Assembly: GCA_024998565.1 (NCBI GenBank)
Contig: JACOEM010000004.1
Location: 124,001-188,000 of the forward strand
Source: Nitrospira sp.
GTDB lineage: Bacteria; Nitrospirota; Nitrospiria; Nitrospirales; Nitrospiraceae
Direction of reading: 5' to 3'
Length of the DNA stretch: 64,000 nt
Shown here: positions 17,569 through 26,760 of the stretch, piece by piece
How the letters are laid out: each line of letters begins with the position of its first letter
Position numbering within the stretch: position 1 is the stretch's first letter
Position numbers and translations under genes: made by a program
Notes under the pieces: generated by a model
Databases searched by the model: none
The model's input: the letters and a program-made list of their open reading frames with translations, nothing else
What the model was told of the DNA's origin: nothing

Positions 17569-18417
17569 ATGCTTCCCGGCATGCGATTGCTTGTGAGTCT
17601 CCTCATCCTGTCTCTCTCGATTGCCGGTTTGGCAACCGGCGATTCAGCGTACGCACAGCTTGAGCGGCTGCGGAAAAACAAAGACGCTGAAGCTGCGCCG
17701 CTTCCCGGCCCGCCCATGGTCGCGATCCCTGAAGGAGCCTTTCTCATGGGGGCTGACGGAACGGATGCGCTGGAGGATGAGCGGCCGCAACACCGGGTCT
17801 GGGTCGACCGGTTCGAGATCGACCTGTACGAGGTGACAACCCGGAGGTATGCCGAATTTCTCTCGGCGACGACCCGGGCTGAGCCCTGGCAATGGGAGGC
17901 GGTGGATCCGGCCCGGCATCATGACCGCCCGGTCATCGGCGTTAGTTGGTTCGATGCGGAGGCCTATTGTCGTTGGCGGGATGCACGACTTCCGACGGAA
18001 GCCGAATGGGAGAAGGCAGCAAGGGGGAGTGATGCTCGACTGTTCCCCTGGGGCAATCAGCCCCCGACTGACGGCGTGGCGAATTTCGGCCTGGGCGCCC
18101 GATTCAGCTACAGCCAGGTGCTTGCGCCAGTTCAACGGTACGATACCGGTCGCAGCCCCTATGGGCTGCATCAGATGGCGGGGAATGTCGGGGAATGGGT
18201 CGCCGATTGGTACGGGGCGAATTACTACGAAACCAGCGTTTCCAAGAATCCTGCCGGACCGGAACGGGGGGCATTTCGTGTCGTGCGTGGCGGCTCCTGG
18301 TCGGATTTGCCGAAGTACCTGCTGACCTACGGCCGGTCGAAGTTGCCGCCGGAGACTCGCAATAGCTATACGGGATTTCGCTGCGCCAGGACGGTCCTTC
18401 CGATCACTTCCCCGTAA
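17569..18417 (+). CDS. Exported SUMF1/FGE-sulfatase-domain protein
   Basis: 282 residues with a signal peptide (RLLVSLLILSLSIAGLA, cleavage near SAYAQ) and a formylglycine-generating-enzyme-like domain: MVAIPEGAFLMGADG, HRVWVDRFEIDLYEVT, PVIGVSWFDAEAYCRW, RLPTEAEWEKAAR, MAGNVGEWVADWYG and RVVRGGSW. The two catalytic cysteines of true FGE are not evident, so it more likely belongs to the large group of FGE-fold proteins with binding or other enzymatic roles. ATG at 17569 or 17581 could be the start; neither has a clear ribosome site. Confidence 0.8.
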   Translation: MLPGMRLLVSLLILSLSIAGLATGDSAYAQLERLRKNKDAEAAPLPGPPMVAIPEGAFLMGADGTDALEDERPQHRVWVDRFEIDLYEVTTRRYAEFLSATTRAEPWQWEAVDPARHHDRPVIGVSWFDAEAYCRWRDARLPTEAEWEKAARGSDARLFPWGNQPPTDGVANFGLGARFSYSQVLAPVQRYDTGRSPYGLHQMAGNVGEWVADWYGANYYETSVSKNPAGPERGAFRVVRGGSWSDLPKYLLTYGRSKLPPETRNSYTGFRCARTVLPITSP

Positions 18418-18441
18418 GCTGGGCGCTTGCTGCGCGCCAGC
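18418..18441. terminator. Hairpin between convergent genes
   Basis: Imperfect stem GCTGG-GCGC with GCGC-GCCAGC (one bulge) directly after the stop codon at 18417 and before the convergent stop at 18477. No T-run. Confidence 0.4.
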
Positions 18442-18476
18442 TCACGGTCTCTCCCTCTTCTCTGGTTCGCGTTCGC

Positions 18477-20294
18477 TTAGAACAGGCTCTTGCTGACTTC
18501 TGCAGACTTGGCACTTTCGTTCCCCGACTTGTCGAAGGCCGATACGGCAAAGAAATAGGTCGCACCGACCGGCAGGTTAGTGATCGTGAAGCTGGTCCGG
18601 TTGCTGACCTCGAAGGGGCCGATGACTCCATAGCTGCCGGACCGCGTTCCGACGTAGATTCGATACCCTGCCAGATCCGATTCAGTATTCGCATTCCAGC
18701 TGACTGTGGCGCTGGCAGTCTTGGGTGCCGTCGACGAAGGCGTGGTCGCCACCGGGAGTGGTGACGGCGGAGTGGGGGGCGGAGGAGGCGGTGCGGTGAC
18801 CGCCGATTGAGTCGGCGCCGACGGTGCTGCAGCGGCCGTTTGGCCTGCGGCAACGGTAAACGTCACCGGGATACGCAGCGTGTTGGAGAAATTGTTCGGG
18901 CCGGACTCGACGATATACACCACCGCTGAGTAGGTTCCTGCTGCGAGAGCGGTGGGCTGGGCCGTCACGACAATCTGATCGGTTTCACTGGAGATCGTCT
19001 GAGTGCTTCCATACGGCGGGTTGAGCCACACCCAGGGCTGGCTGGTGCTGAGCGAATAGATATGCTGGTCCGTTCCTGTTTTGCGCAGGCTCAAGGTGCC
19101 GACTGCGTTGGCGCTGGTGAGTGCCAGCGAAGCGGGACTGGCTTGGATCGGCCCGGTGGCAACCGGTGAGGGGGCCGGGGGAGCGGGGGCCGGCGGAGGC
19201 GGCACCGCCACGGGCGCGGGTGGTGGGGGAGGCGGCGTCTGCACGACGGGTTTAGGCTGCGGCGGGGTTACGGCCGGCGGCGCTGCGGGCGGCGGGGGCG
19301 GTGGTGTCGCGACCGGCGAGGCCGTCACCGTGAGCGTGACCGGGATCCGCAGCATGTTGGTGAAGTTATTGGGGCCTGATTCGACGATGTAGATCACGGC
19401 CGAATGTGTTCCAGCCGGCAGGGCGGCGGTCTGTGCCGTGATCACGAGCTGATCTGTTTCTGTCGTAATGGATTGGGTGCTGCCGTAGGGCGGGTTCATC
19501 CAGATCCACGACTGGTTCGTGCTGAGGGAGTAGGTGTGCTGAGCGGTGCCGCCTTTGCGGAGAGCCAAGGTGCCGACAGCCGGCTGTCCTTTTGCTGCCG
19601 TCAGCATGAGTGCTACGGGGGCGGCAACCATCCCGGTGCTGGAGACCACCGGCGGGGCCGGGGGAGCGGGGGCCGGCGGAGGCGGCACCGCCACGGGCGC
19701 GGGTGGTGGGGGAGGCGGCGTCTGCACGACGGGTTTAGGCTGCGGCGGGGTTACGGCCGGCGGCGCTGCGGGCGGCGGGGGCGGTGGTGTCGCGACCGGC
19801 GAGGCCGTCACCGTGAGCGTGACCGGGATCCGCAGCATGTTGGTGAAGTTATTGGGGCCTGAGTCGACGACATAGACCACGGCCGAATGTGTTCCGGCCG
19901 GCAGGGCGGCGGTTTGCGCGGTGATGACCAATTGATCGGTTTCGGAGGTAATGGACTGGGTGCTGCCGTAGGGCGGGTTCATCCAGATCCACGATTGATT
20001 CGTGCTGAGATAGTAGGTGTGTTGATCCGTGCTGGACTTCTTGAGCGTGAGGGTACCGACGGCAGTGTTGCCTTTCTGGGCCGTCAGGACCAGCGCGGTC
20101 GGGTTGGGCAGGATGGGTGCGGTTCCGCTGCCCTGGGCTTTCGTGACAGCTGCCGCAAGGGATGGCTGTTGCAGCAGACTCATCGTGGTGGCGCTGTCCG
20201 CGGCTACCGCATATGAAGCCCCTCCTGTCTGGAGCAGGGCGGAAGACAAACAACCGACAGCACCCATCACAAGCACGCTCGTTGACGTCTTCAT
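18477..20294 (-). CDS. Exported protein with three Ig-like repeats, proline-rich linkers and a fibronectin-III-like end
   Basis: 605 residues from the ATG at 20294 (GGAGG about 8 nt upstream). After a signal peptide there are three ~95-residue repeats, each with a HTYSLSTNQSWIWMNPPYGS-like core and GPNNFTNMLRIPVTLTV at the end, resembling BACON/Ig-like beta sandwiches. They are joined by linkers of mostly Pro and Ala. The C-terminal ~90 residues (VSWNANTESDLAGYRIYVG to TYFFAVSAFDKSGNES) form a fibronectin type III domain. Probably surface-exposed or periplasmic, with a binding role. Two linker-plus-repeat segments are identical over 209 bp at the DNA level. Confidence 0.75.
   Translation of the reverse strand: MKTSTSVLVMGAVGCLSSALLQTGGASYAVAADSATTMSLLQQPSLAAAVTKAQGSGTAPILPNPTALVLTAQKGNTAVGTLTLKKSSTDQHTYYLSTNQSWIWMNPPYGSTQSITSETDQLVITAQTAALPAGTHSAVVYVVDSGPNNFTNMLRIPVTLTVTASPVATPPPPPPAAPPAVTPPQPKPVVQTPPPPPPAPVAVPPPPAPAPPAPPVVSSTGMVAAPVALMLTAAKGQPAVGTLALRKGGTAQHTYSLSTNQSWIWMNPPYGSTQSITTETDQLVITAQTAALPAGTHSAVIYIVESGPNNFTNMLRIPVTLTVTASPVATPPPPPPAAPPAVTPPQPKPVVQTPPPPPPAPVAVPPPPAPAPPAPSPVATGPIQASPASLALTSANAVGTLSLRKTGTDQHIYSLSTSQPWVWLNPPYGSTQTISSETDQIVVTAQPTALAAGTYSAVVYIVESGPNNFSNTLRIPVTFTVAAGQTAAAAPSAPTQSAVTAPPPPPPTPPSPLPVATTPSSTAPKTASATVSWNANTESDLAGYRIYVGTRSGSYGVIGPFEVSNRTSFTITNLPVGATYFFAVSAFDKSGNESAKSAEVSKSLF
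19171..19379. repeat. 209-bp direct repeat, unit 1
   Basis: Identical base for base to 19654-19862, 483 bp (161 codons) away, within the Ig-repeat gene. It encodes the proline-rich linker and the end of an Ig-like repeat. Confidence 0.85.
19654..19862. repeat. 209-bp direct repeat, unit 2
   Basis: Second identical copy of 19171-19379; the same frame is kept. Such a repeat can gain or lose a whole Ig module by recombination. Confidence 0.85.
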
Positions 20295-20565
20295 CGTAGT
20301 TCCTCCGGGAAAATCGAGACGCTGGATGAGCAACCAGTGTGCCAGGCGTCGAAGTGGTGCGATCGCCAGAAAGCCCCGTCACGAGCCATTTTGCGGGCAA
20401 TCGAGCTGCGGGTTTCTATTCGTTATTTTTTGCTGTGCAAGATGGAGCAGTGGCTGCAGGAGAAAGCCTCCGGCGGGACGCGATTCTGCAACATCGATGA
20501 GTAACCGGGATTGTGAACGAGGTTCGGGGACTGTCGTCGGTCGGCGATGTAGGAAAAGGACGGTA

Positions 20566-21384
20566 TCAGGTCCTGGGATGGCGAGTGACCCATTCGGTGA
20601 GGAGCGTCAGCATCCGCTGAAAGTCGGAGGCTTTCGTGAAGCGGTGATCGGCACCTGGAAGAATTTCCATCCGTTTAGGTCCCGGTAAGGCCTCGAAGAG
20701 TCGCTGGCTTTGGTGGAGGGGTACATATTCATCATGATCACCCTGCACGATCAACGTGGGAACGGCGATGGTTCGGGCCGGTTCATACGCAATCCGGTTG
20801 AGGCAGTCCTGGTAGAAAACATAGTCGAGGGGAAGGCGAGTGGCTCCTCCGTGAAGATCGGGTATCGTGTCGGTTTGTTTCCATTCTTGAAGGCCGTCTT
20901 CTCCCAACTCGAGTCGAAGCTCTTCTCCGAAGTCGACCACAGGGCATTTCAGTGCGAGGCAGGCTAGTGGCGGAATGGATGCCGGTTTCAAGGTGTGCAT
21001 TCTTGTCCAGTCAGCGGCGGCGAGAATCGACACGAGACCGCCGAAGCTGGAGCCCACGAGTGCCAGCCGGTGGTATCCCCGTGTGAGGAGGTAGTGCAAG
21101 GCGGCGAGCGCCTGGCCGACTCCGATGGAGGTCGTCAATTTGGCGAAAGGGCCATCGCTGTCGCCATGTCCGAAGCAATCGTACCGGAACGTGGCAATCC
21201 CCCGGCCGACCAGGAGCTCGGTCAGGGCCTGGTTGCTCGAACTGTTTTTATGGGAGAGAAACCCGTGACAGAGGACGGCAACGTGATCGGTCGCCTGTTC
21301 AGGCCTGGCCAGGACGGCCGCGATACGGTGGCCGAGTGTGTCGTGGAAAAAGACCGGTTCTTCCATGGGCCCAATCGTCGGCAT
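20566..21384 (-). CDS. Alpha/beta hydrolase
   Basis: 272 residues. It shows the oxyanion segment VAVLCHGFLSHKNSS, the nucleophile elbow LALVGSSFGGLVS (Ser near residue 115), the acid in LIVQGDHDEYVP and the catalytic His in GADHRFTKASDF, so the full Ser-Asp-His triad is present. It has the size and layout of small cytoplasmic esterases/serine peptidases of the Hydrolase_4 type; substrate unknown. It follows the membrane oxidase-like gene by 20 nt on the same strand. Confidence 0.8.
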   Translation of the reverse strand: MPTIGPMEEPVFFHDTLGHRIAAVLARPEQATDHVAVLCHGFLSHKNSSSNQALTELLVGRGIATFRYDCFGHGDSDGPFAKLTTSIGVGQALAALHYLLTRGYHRLALVGSSFGGLVSILAAADWTRMHTLKPASIPPLACLALKCPVVDFGEELRLELGEDGLQEWKQTDTIPDLHGGATRLPLDYVFYQDCLNRIAYEPARTIAVPTLIVQGDHDEYVPLHQSQRLFEALPGPKRMEILPGADHRFTKASDFQRMLTLLTEWVTRHPRT

Positions 21385-21404
21385 ACGTGGTGATCCGAGT
21401 CTGG

Positions 21405-22697
21405 TCAGTGCGTGGCTGCGTGGTCGCCGGTCGGCATCGTTCCGACCATCTGCGTGATTTTGACGGTGACCATCGTCAGATGGATCAAGAGAAGTCCCAG
21501 ACTACCCCAGGTTGCGGCCTGGATCCAGATCGAAGAGAGCGGGAGATTCCAGGTCAGCGAGGCGACGAGGACAAGTCCCAAGGTTCCGAAGCTGAGCGTG
21601 GACACCTGCAGCGCCCGCCATCGGTTCGCGATTTGCGCAAGGGTATCCTGATAGGCAGACCGCTTTTTGTGACTGGTGATTCGTTGCGCTGCCAGCAGCG
21701 CAGGCAACGCATAGGATAATCCGGCGACGGTCGCTTGTAGGAAAAATCCCAGGAACGCCGTGTGGGTATAGGCGACCAGGTGAAGCGTCCCGTAAGGCAT
21801 CACCGGCGGGGTCCACAGGACATTGATCCCGACCGCCATGCCGATACAGGTCATGATGAGCAGCAGGCATAAAGCGATCATGAGGTGATCGGTGGCGGCG
21901 GAGCCAGGTTGGCCGGCCTGGCTCCAGGTGCGAAGCAGATTGACGCTGCCGAGTGCGAGTGTCAGCAGAAAGCCAGAGCCGGCGACCAGTTGAATGTGAA
22001 CGGAGGATAACAAAAATCCTGTGATCAACCCAGCGGCGCAAGCCGGCAGAAGGAGCAGGACCAGTTGCCCGAGGCCGGTGCTGCGCAGCGGGCGGTTCAT
22101 CAGCCCGGGCATCGCCGTTTGCATCGCTCCGACGACCCCCAGTGTGAGGAAGAGTAACAGGCCCGCGTGCAGATGCCCCAGCCGCAGGATGCCGTGCCAG
22201 GTGGGGAACCAGGCGCCGGCCAGGAACTCGCCCAGGGCCAGGGTGCCGAACAGTCCGGTGAGGCTGATTCCAAAGTAGAAGGTCGACAAGGGAGTCCAGC
22301 CGGAACCGGTCCGAAGTCCCAGCATCAGGTGGCGTGCCATGGGAACAAACAGCGCGGCCAGCAACAGCCCGGCCCCTATGGTCAGGGTGGAGTCACGCAA
22401 CCAGGCCCCGGCGGCGAGTCCGAGGGCGGCGAGATTCATGCTGAAGAACAGCAGGTGGTGTTTCGGCCCTTTGGCGTCCTGGCCGGTGAGGGCGACCGCG
22501 GTGAGTGCCAGGCCGGTCAGGAGCTGAAGGAGGCCTCCTATGAGCGCTCCATGCACATGTAACAGGCGTAGCCCGGGAGGCAGCGGGGAGCCTCGTACGA
22601 TGCCCAGGAAGGTTGCCAGTCCGATCAGTGACGTCAGCAGCAGCCAGCCCCATCCGGCCAACAAGAATGGAAGTGGTGATCCGAGCCCTCGACTCAT
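21405..22697 (-). CDS. Haem-copper oxidase subunit I-like membrane protein
   Basis: 430 residues, almost entirely hydrophobic, about 12 membrane segments. Histidines sit where the subunit I fold places haem and metal ligands: LLHVHGALIGG (segment 2), RLGHLHAGLLLF (segment 6) and YTHTAFLGFFLQ (segment 10). It is most like the stand-alone short cbb3-type/NnrS-like relatives found without other oxidase subunits. No subunit II or cytochrome c gene is nearby, so a role as a terminal oxidase is not shown. It begins 4 nt after the thiD stop. Confidence 0.6.
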   Translation of the reverse strand: MSRGLGSPLPFLLAGWGWLLLTSLIGLATFLGIVRGSPLPPGLRLLHVHGALIGGLLQLLTGLALTAVALTGQDAKGPKHHLLFFSMNLAALGLAAGAWLRDSTLTIGAGLLLAALFVPMARHLMLGLRTGSGWTPLSTFYFGISLTGLFGTLALGEFLAGAWFPTWHGILRLGHLHAGLLLFLTLGVVGAMQTAMPGLMNRPLRSTGLGQLVLLLLPACAAGLITGFLLSSVHIQLVAGSGFLLTLALGSVNLLRTWSQAGQPGSAATDHLMIALCLLLIMTCIGMAVGINVLWTPPVMPYGTLHLVAYTHTAFLGFFLQATVAGLSYALPALLAAQRITSHKKRSAYQDTLAQIANRWRALQVSTLSFGTLGLVLVASLTWNLPLSSIWIQAATWGSLGLLLIHLTMVTVKITQMVGTMPTGDHAATH

Positions 22698-22701
22698 AGC
22701 G

Positions 22702-23496
22702 CTAACCCTGATTCAAGAAAAAGAAGTGGTTGGTGGGACCTTTTCCGTGTCCGATGGCCAGGCTGTGCCGGATGGCCTCGGTGAGATAGGTCTTGGCGGT
22801 TTGCACCGCGTCGGGAACGGTTTTCCCCCGGGCGATATGCGCCGCGATGGCTGAGGCAAAGGTGCAGCCGGTCCCGTGGGTATGCGGCGTATCGATGAAC
22901 TCCCCCTTGTAGATGTTGAAGAAGCAGCCGTCATACAACAGATCGGTGGCGCGGTCGCTTGCCAAATGTCCTCCCTTGATGAGGACGTTGGCGCAGCCGA
23001 ACTGGTGAATGGTCTTGGCGGCCCGGCGGGCATCGGCTAGCGAGGTGATTTCGATGCCTGACAGCTGTTGGGCTTCGTGCACGTTCGGCGTCACCAGGAG
23101 GGCCAACGGAAACAATTCCTTCTTGATCGTGTCGATGGCGTCGGGCTTCAGGAGGGCCTGACCGCCCTTGGCGATCATCACGGGATCTACCACCAGATTC
23201 TTGACCTGCTGCGGTTTGAGGAGTGTGACCACGGTCTTAATGATGTCGGTGGAGGAGAGCATGCCTGTTTTGACCGCCGCGACGTCGAAATCGTCGAAGA
23301 TCGCGTCCAGTTGGGCGGCAATGATCGAAGTCGGCAGCTCGAACACGTCGGTCACCTCTTCCGTGTTCTGGGCGGTGATGGCGGTGATGACCGACATGGC
23401 ATACACCCCGTTAGCCGACATGGCCTTCAAATCCGCCTGAATCCCTGCTCCGCCGCCCGAGTCCGAACCAGCTATCGTCAAGACTTGTTTAATCAT
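22702..23496 (-). CDS. thiD: Hydroxymethylpyrimidine/phosphomethylpyrimidine kinase
   Basis: 264 residues. The start TIAGSDSGGGAGIQADLK is diagnostic for ThiD; it also has GVYAMSVITAITAQNT, VVDPVMIAKGG, LVTPNVHEAQ and the C-terminal HGTGCTFASAIAA anion-hole/catalytic segment of the ribokinase fold. The enzyme phosphorylates HMP and HMP-phosphate in thiamine synthesis. AGGAAA precedes the ATG. Another thiamine-related gene, tenA, lies 4.9 kb away, and no TPP riboswitch was seen before either. Confidence 0.9.
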   Translation of the reverse strand: MIKQVLTIAGSDSGGGAGIQADLKAMSANGVYAMSVITAITAQNTEEVTDVFELPTSIIAAQLDAIFDDFDVAAVKTGMLSSTDIIKTVVTLLKPQQVKNLVVDPVMIAKGGQALLKPDAIDTIKKELFPLALLVTPNVHEAQQLSGIEITSLADARRAAKTIHQFGCANVLIKGGHLASDRATDLLYDGCFFNIYKGEFIDTPHTHGTGCTFASAIAAHIARGKTVPDAVQTAKTYLTEAIRHSLAIGHGKGPTNHFFFLNQG

Positions 23497-23532
23497 GAAG
23501 GTTTCCTGTGCCTATGTTCCGGAGGTCATCGA

Positions 23533-24510
23533 TTAGGGTGTGGGGGTGTCTGCTGCCTGCGGAGCCGGCGCTTCGGCCTCGGCGACCGGCGCGGCATCGA
23601 GTTTCAGTCCATCCAGGGTGACTACGCGATCGGGTCTCGGCGAGGTCTCGTGGTAATGCAGCGTCACGGGTCCCTTGGGCGGCTTGTTCGTCGCGATGAA
23701 TGAGAGGCTCGCATGCTGCTGCCGTCTGGGATTCAGTTCCATGCCGCGAGTACAGAGGCCTTCGCGATTCTGAGCAACATCCTGCCGCCACTGTTCGCCC
23801 TGTTCATCCACCAGATACGTGTCGAGAAGCTGGCACCCGATCTTGACCGGATGGGTGCTGCGATTGACGAACAGCAGGTCGATCTCGATCTGGTCATCTT
23901 GCCTGGCGATGGCCATGACACTGACTTTGTACAACTCATTCTCATGGGCGTTCAAGACCGGGGTGGTCGGCTCCGGAAGGGTCGCCGGTGCGGGCGGTTT
24001 AGGCGCATTCGCCTGCTTGAGGAGCGCGGCGAGTGGGCCCGCTTTCGGCACGATCGCTCGGGCGGCGCCCACCGGGAACACGGTGTAGGGGCCGATCAAT
24101 TTGGCGGTGACTTGCACACCCTCGGGAATTTCAAGATAGGCGCCGGTGACGTAGAGATCGGCGCGTAATGCTTTGGCGACCTTCTTGGCGGCTTTGGCCT
24201 GCGATGTGTCGAGATGAGTGAGCTGGTGTTTCTCCATGGTGGCGACCAGGAGCTTGCGATCGACGACTTTCAGCTCTCCGGCCACCAGCAGGTGGGTCGC
24301 CAGTTCCTCGGCGAGGAATTGGCCGATGGGCGTCACCTCACCCGTGCTGTCCACGAAATCCAACAGCGCGAGCCGTGACTTTTTCATTTTGATGGCTTCG
24401 GCCGCCACCCCTTCGGCCAATTCCTTCACGCTGTCTTCATATTTCGACGCAGCCAAGGCGGTGGAGTGCCAGAGCACGAACAGGATGAGGGCGCAGAGGA
24501 GACGGATCAT
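23533..24510 (-). CDS. Exported FlgO/CsgG-like protein
   Basis: 325 residues from the ATG at 24510. A signal peptide (RLLCALILFVLWHSTALAA) is followed by SRLALLDFVDSTGEVTPIGQFL, LLVAGELKVVDRKLL and ALRADLYVTGAYLEI, the pattern of FlgO-like domains related to CsgG and TolB N-termini. The second half (LYKVSVMAIARQDDQIEIDL) is a beta-rich region of unknown kind, ending in an Ala/Pro tail. Probably periplasmic or outer-membrane associated. The longer frame upstream crosses into the next gene and lacks a ribosome site. Confidence 0.65.
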   Translation of the reverse strand: MIRLLCALILFVLWHSTALAASKYEDSVKELAEGVAAEAIKMKKSRLALLDFVDSTGEVTPIGQFLAEELATHLLVAGELKVVDRKLLVATMEKHQLTHLDTSQAKAAKKVAKALRADLYVTGAYLEIPEGVQVTAKLIGPYTVFPVGAARAIVPKAGPLAALLKQANAPKPPAPATLPEPTTPVLNAHENELYKVSVMAIARQDDQIEIDLLFVNRSTHPVKIGCQLLDTYLVDEQGEQWRQDVAQNREGLCTRGMELNPRRQQHASLSFIATNKPPKGPVTLHYHETSPRPDRVVTLDGLKLDAAPVAEAEAPAPQAADTPTP

Positions 24511-24581
24511 CGGGAGGCACTCACGGCATGATAACGCATGGCCCACATTATACCCACGTCGTCGAGACTGTCCAGCCCGCG

Positions 24582-25085
24582 TCACTCAGGGGAAGGCCTC
24601 GGCAGGAGTATTGTGGCGATGACGCGTCCCAACCCGTACCCGATCGGCATACTCACGAGCAGGATGACCGGCAGATAGAGATAGGCAAGCGCCCCCTGCG
24701 CATCCGGATGGAGCAACACTTCAAGATGGGTCCAACTGGCAAGGATCAGCATGCCGAGTCCTGCGCCGGCGAGGCCCAATGTCCGTCGGCGCGGAATCAG
24801 CGGGTCCTGAGCAGGAGCGGCTCCCAGGTGCAGCAGAATCAAGACCGCGAGGACCACGAAGGGAACGGCCGTCAACAGGCCGATGAGGAAAAAATTGTAG
24901 CCGGGAGCGAAGAGGTGCAAGGTAAACGATCGCCAGGCCCGTGCAAAAGGGACCTGGTGCACCATGACCTCCACCGCCAGCATGATGGCCCAGGGGAGCA
25001 GCAGCCCGCCGATCACACTTCCCCAGAAACCCAGGCGAGTCAGGACGCGGAGTCTCGAGGAGGTATCGTGTGTCGTGGCGATCAT
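24582..25085 (-). CDS. Four-segment inner-membrane protein
   Basis: 167 residues with four hydrophobic segments (about 20-42, 63-86, 100-118, 130-155) and short polar loops. No family recognised. Its start overlaps the stop of the HEAT-repeat gene by 4 nt (ATGA), so the two are probably made together and may work as a pair. Confidence 0.65.
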   Translation of the reverse strand: MIATTHDTSSRLRVLTRLGFWGSVIGGLLLPWAIMLAVEVMVHQVPFARAWRSFTLHLFAPGYNFFLIGLLTAVPFVVLAVLILLHLGAAPAQDPLIPRRRTLGLAGAGLGMLILASWTHLEVLLHPDAQGALAYLYLPVILLVSMPIGYGLGRVIATILLPRPSPE

Positions 25086-26128
25086 GGATGAGCCGCCTTG
25101 TCGGAGGATGCTGCCGGTACCATAGCGGCCTCAATCCCGGCGATGGCATCGGCAACGGCTTCCCGCACGACGGGATCAGAGTCTTCTCGCCGCTGCTGAA
25201 GGGCCTGGAGCGCTTGCTTCGCGGCGGGCCCCATCGCGCCGATTGCTTCTACTGCGAGGTACCGAACGAACGGCCGGTCGTCCTGAAGCAGCGGCAGGAC
25301 CGGGAGCAGGGCATCGCCTGCCGCCGGACCGAGCTGGGCCAGCTGATGCAAGGCATAGTCTCGCGCACCTGAATGTTGGACCATCATGCCCAATGATTCG
25401 AGTTGGGCCGCATCGTCCGGCCTTGCTTTGTCCAGCGCACTGCGGGCCAGCGTGGCCATGGATCTATTCGGATCGTTCAGCAGCGGCGTCAAAGCAGTGA
25501 TCACAGGCTGTGTCAGGGGAATCGTAAAGGCAAATTGAGTGACGGCTGTCTGGCGAACCAGTGAGGAGGAATCGCGCAGTCCCTCCAGCAAGGCAGCCAC
25601 GATCGGTGGGGATGGAATGCCGATGCTCGCCAAGGCCATCAGCGCATTGCGTCGCACGAGTTCATCGAGATCATGCACCAGCGCCAGCAGGGCCGGCACC
25701 GCGGGCTTAGCCACCGGGCCGAGGCTCCCGAGTACCGCGCAGGCGGTGCGGCGCTGTTGCGCATCCTGGTCCTGCAGGCGCGGAATGAAGTGGGTCATGA
25801 CCTGCCGGGCCGCCGTCAGATCGATCGATTTCAGGGCCGTAGCCGCGGTGGTGTTCGCGTGCTGACTGCCGTCCCGCGTGGCTTGGGCCAGCAATTGAGG
25901 AAGTGCCGCCTGCGCTGCGGGCCCGACCTGTCCAAGCTGCTCCGCCGCGACGATGCGTGTGGATGGATCGTCGTCCTGGAGCATCTCGATCCATGTCGGC
26001 ATGGCTCGTGCGCCGGTGGAAAGCCAATACCACAGACCCAGCAGGCCGAGGAAGAGAACGAGCCCAAGCAGGTGCAGCTTGATCTCGCGTGGGGGCAGGA
26101 CGGTGGGTGAGTGAGAGGATATTGTCAT
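25082..26128 (-). CDS. Membrane-anchored HEAT-repeat protein
   Basis: 348 residues. One N-terminal membrane segment (KLHLLGLVLFLGLLGLWYWL, about 17-36) is followed by at least eight HEAT/PBS-lyase-like repeats such as DDDPSTRIVAAEQLGQVG and DDRPFVRYLAVEAIGAMG, each a helix pair with a conserved D..VR.AA..LG pattern. Such solenoids act as protein-binding scaffolds; the partner is unknown. No ribosome site is visible; the ATG is about 7 nt after TATACC. Confidence 0.75.
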   Translation of the reverse strand: MTISSHSPTVLPPREIKLHLLGLVLFLGLLGLWYWLSTGARAMPTWIEMLQDDDPSTRIVAAEQLGQVGPAAQAALPQLLAQATRDGSQHANTTAATALKSIDLTAARQVMTHFIPRLQDQDAQQRRTACAVLGSLGPVAKPAVPALLALVHDLDELVRRNALMALASIGIPSPPIVAALLEGLRDSSSLVRQTAVTQFAFTIPLTQPVITALTPLLNDPNRSMATLARSALDKARPDDAAQLESLGMMVQHSGARDYALHQLAQLGPAAGDALLPVLPLLQDDRPFVRYLAVEAIGAMGPAAKQALQALQQRREDSDPVVREAVADAIAGIEAAMVPAASSDKAAHP

Positions 26129-26363
26129 GATTGTGGGTATACGTCTGTTCTTTTAGGTGCGTCTAATGATGGCACCAATGTGTTTCGGGAGCAATGCGTT
26201 AGGGTGTCTCGAGAGTGGGATGCCAATAAGGTAGAACTGCTGCAGGCGAATGGCAGAGTCAGTGGATTTTTTTAGGAGTGGCTTGCTCGTTAGGACTGAT
26301 GTCTATCGCAAGTGGTGGAGCAAAGCAAGAAAGGTTATGGGGTAGGTAGAGAACGGTGCCGTA

Positions 26364-26753
26364 TTAGGGAAGGTATCGTACCCCTGTACCGGTCACGTGA
26401 TATATATTGGTCTCCCTTAGGTTAATGCTCGAACTCCGTTCTTCAATGTCGATGACGGCGTCCGCTCCTGATGCGCAAGCTTCCTTACTTAGTTCGGGTA
26501 AAGCATCATCCAGTTGTGATCTGACATAGTAGGTCCGCTCTATGTGGACATCGAGGCGAGAGATTCTTTCAAACTCATGTGATGGCTTGCCTTGTGTGAA
26601 GAAATCGATGTGGCAATGTGCCGGTTTGGGATCATAGTGCGGAACCAGCATTGTGTGTCGGCTCTGACTCGAACAGCCGGTAATGACGAGCGAGAGGAAC
26701 GTGACGGCCAGAAGTGTCGAGTCGGTCTTATTTGTTAATTCTGGGCGGTTCAT
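26364..26753 (-). CDS. Small lipoprotein, unknown family
   Basis: 129 residues. After a polar start, the hydrophobic run TLLAVTFLSLVITGC ends in a lipobox with Cys near residue 27. The mature part carries CHIDFFTQGKPS and a C-terminal half (ACASGADAVIDIEERSS) like small DUF4156/YajQ-type envelope lipoproteins, but this is weak. It begins 7 nt after the stop of another lipoprotein gene. Base composition looks lower in GC than the flanking genes. Confidence 0.6.
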   Translation of the reverse strand: MNRPELTNKTDSTLLAVTFLSLVITGCSSQSRHTMLVPHYDPKPAHCHIDFFTQGKPSHEFERISRLDVHIERTYYVRSQLDDALPELSKEACASGADAVIDIEERSSSINLRETNIYHVTGTGVRYLP

Positions 26754-26760
26754 ACCGAAA

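Noticed and set aside
19546..19875. Gly/Thr-rich plus-strand frames in the Ig-repeat gene
   Set aside because: Antisense of the proline-rich linkers; high GC keeps frames open by chance.
22697..23533. TPP riboswitch before thiD
   Set aside because: Only 36 nt separate thiD from the upstream gene, and no THI-box sequence is present; the same holds for the tenA leader.
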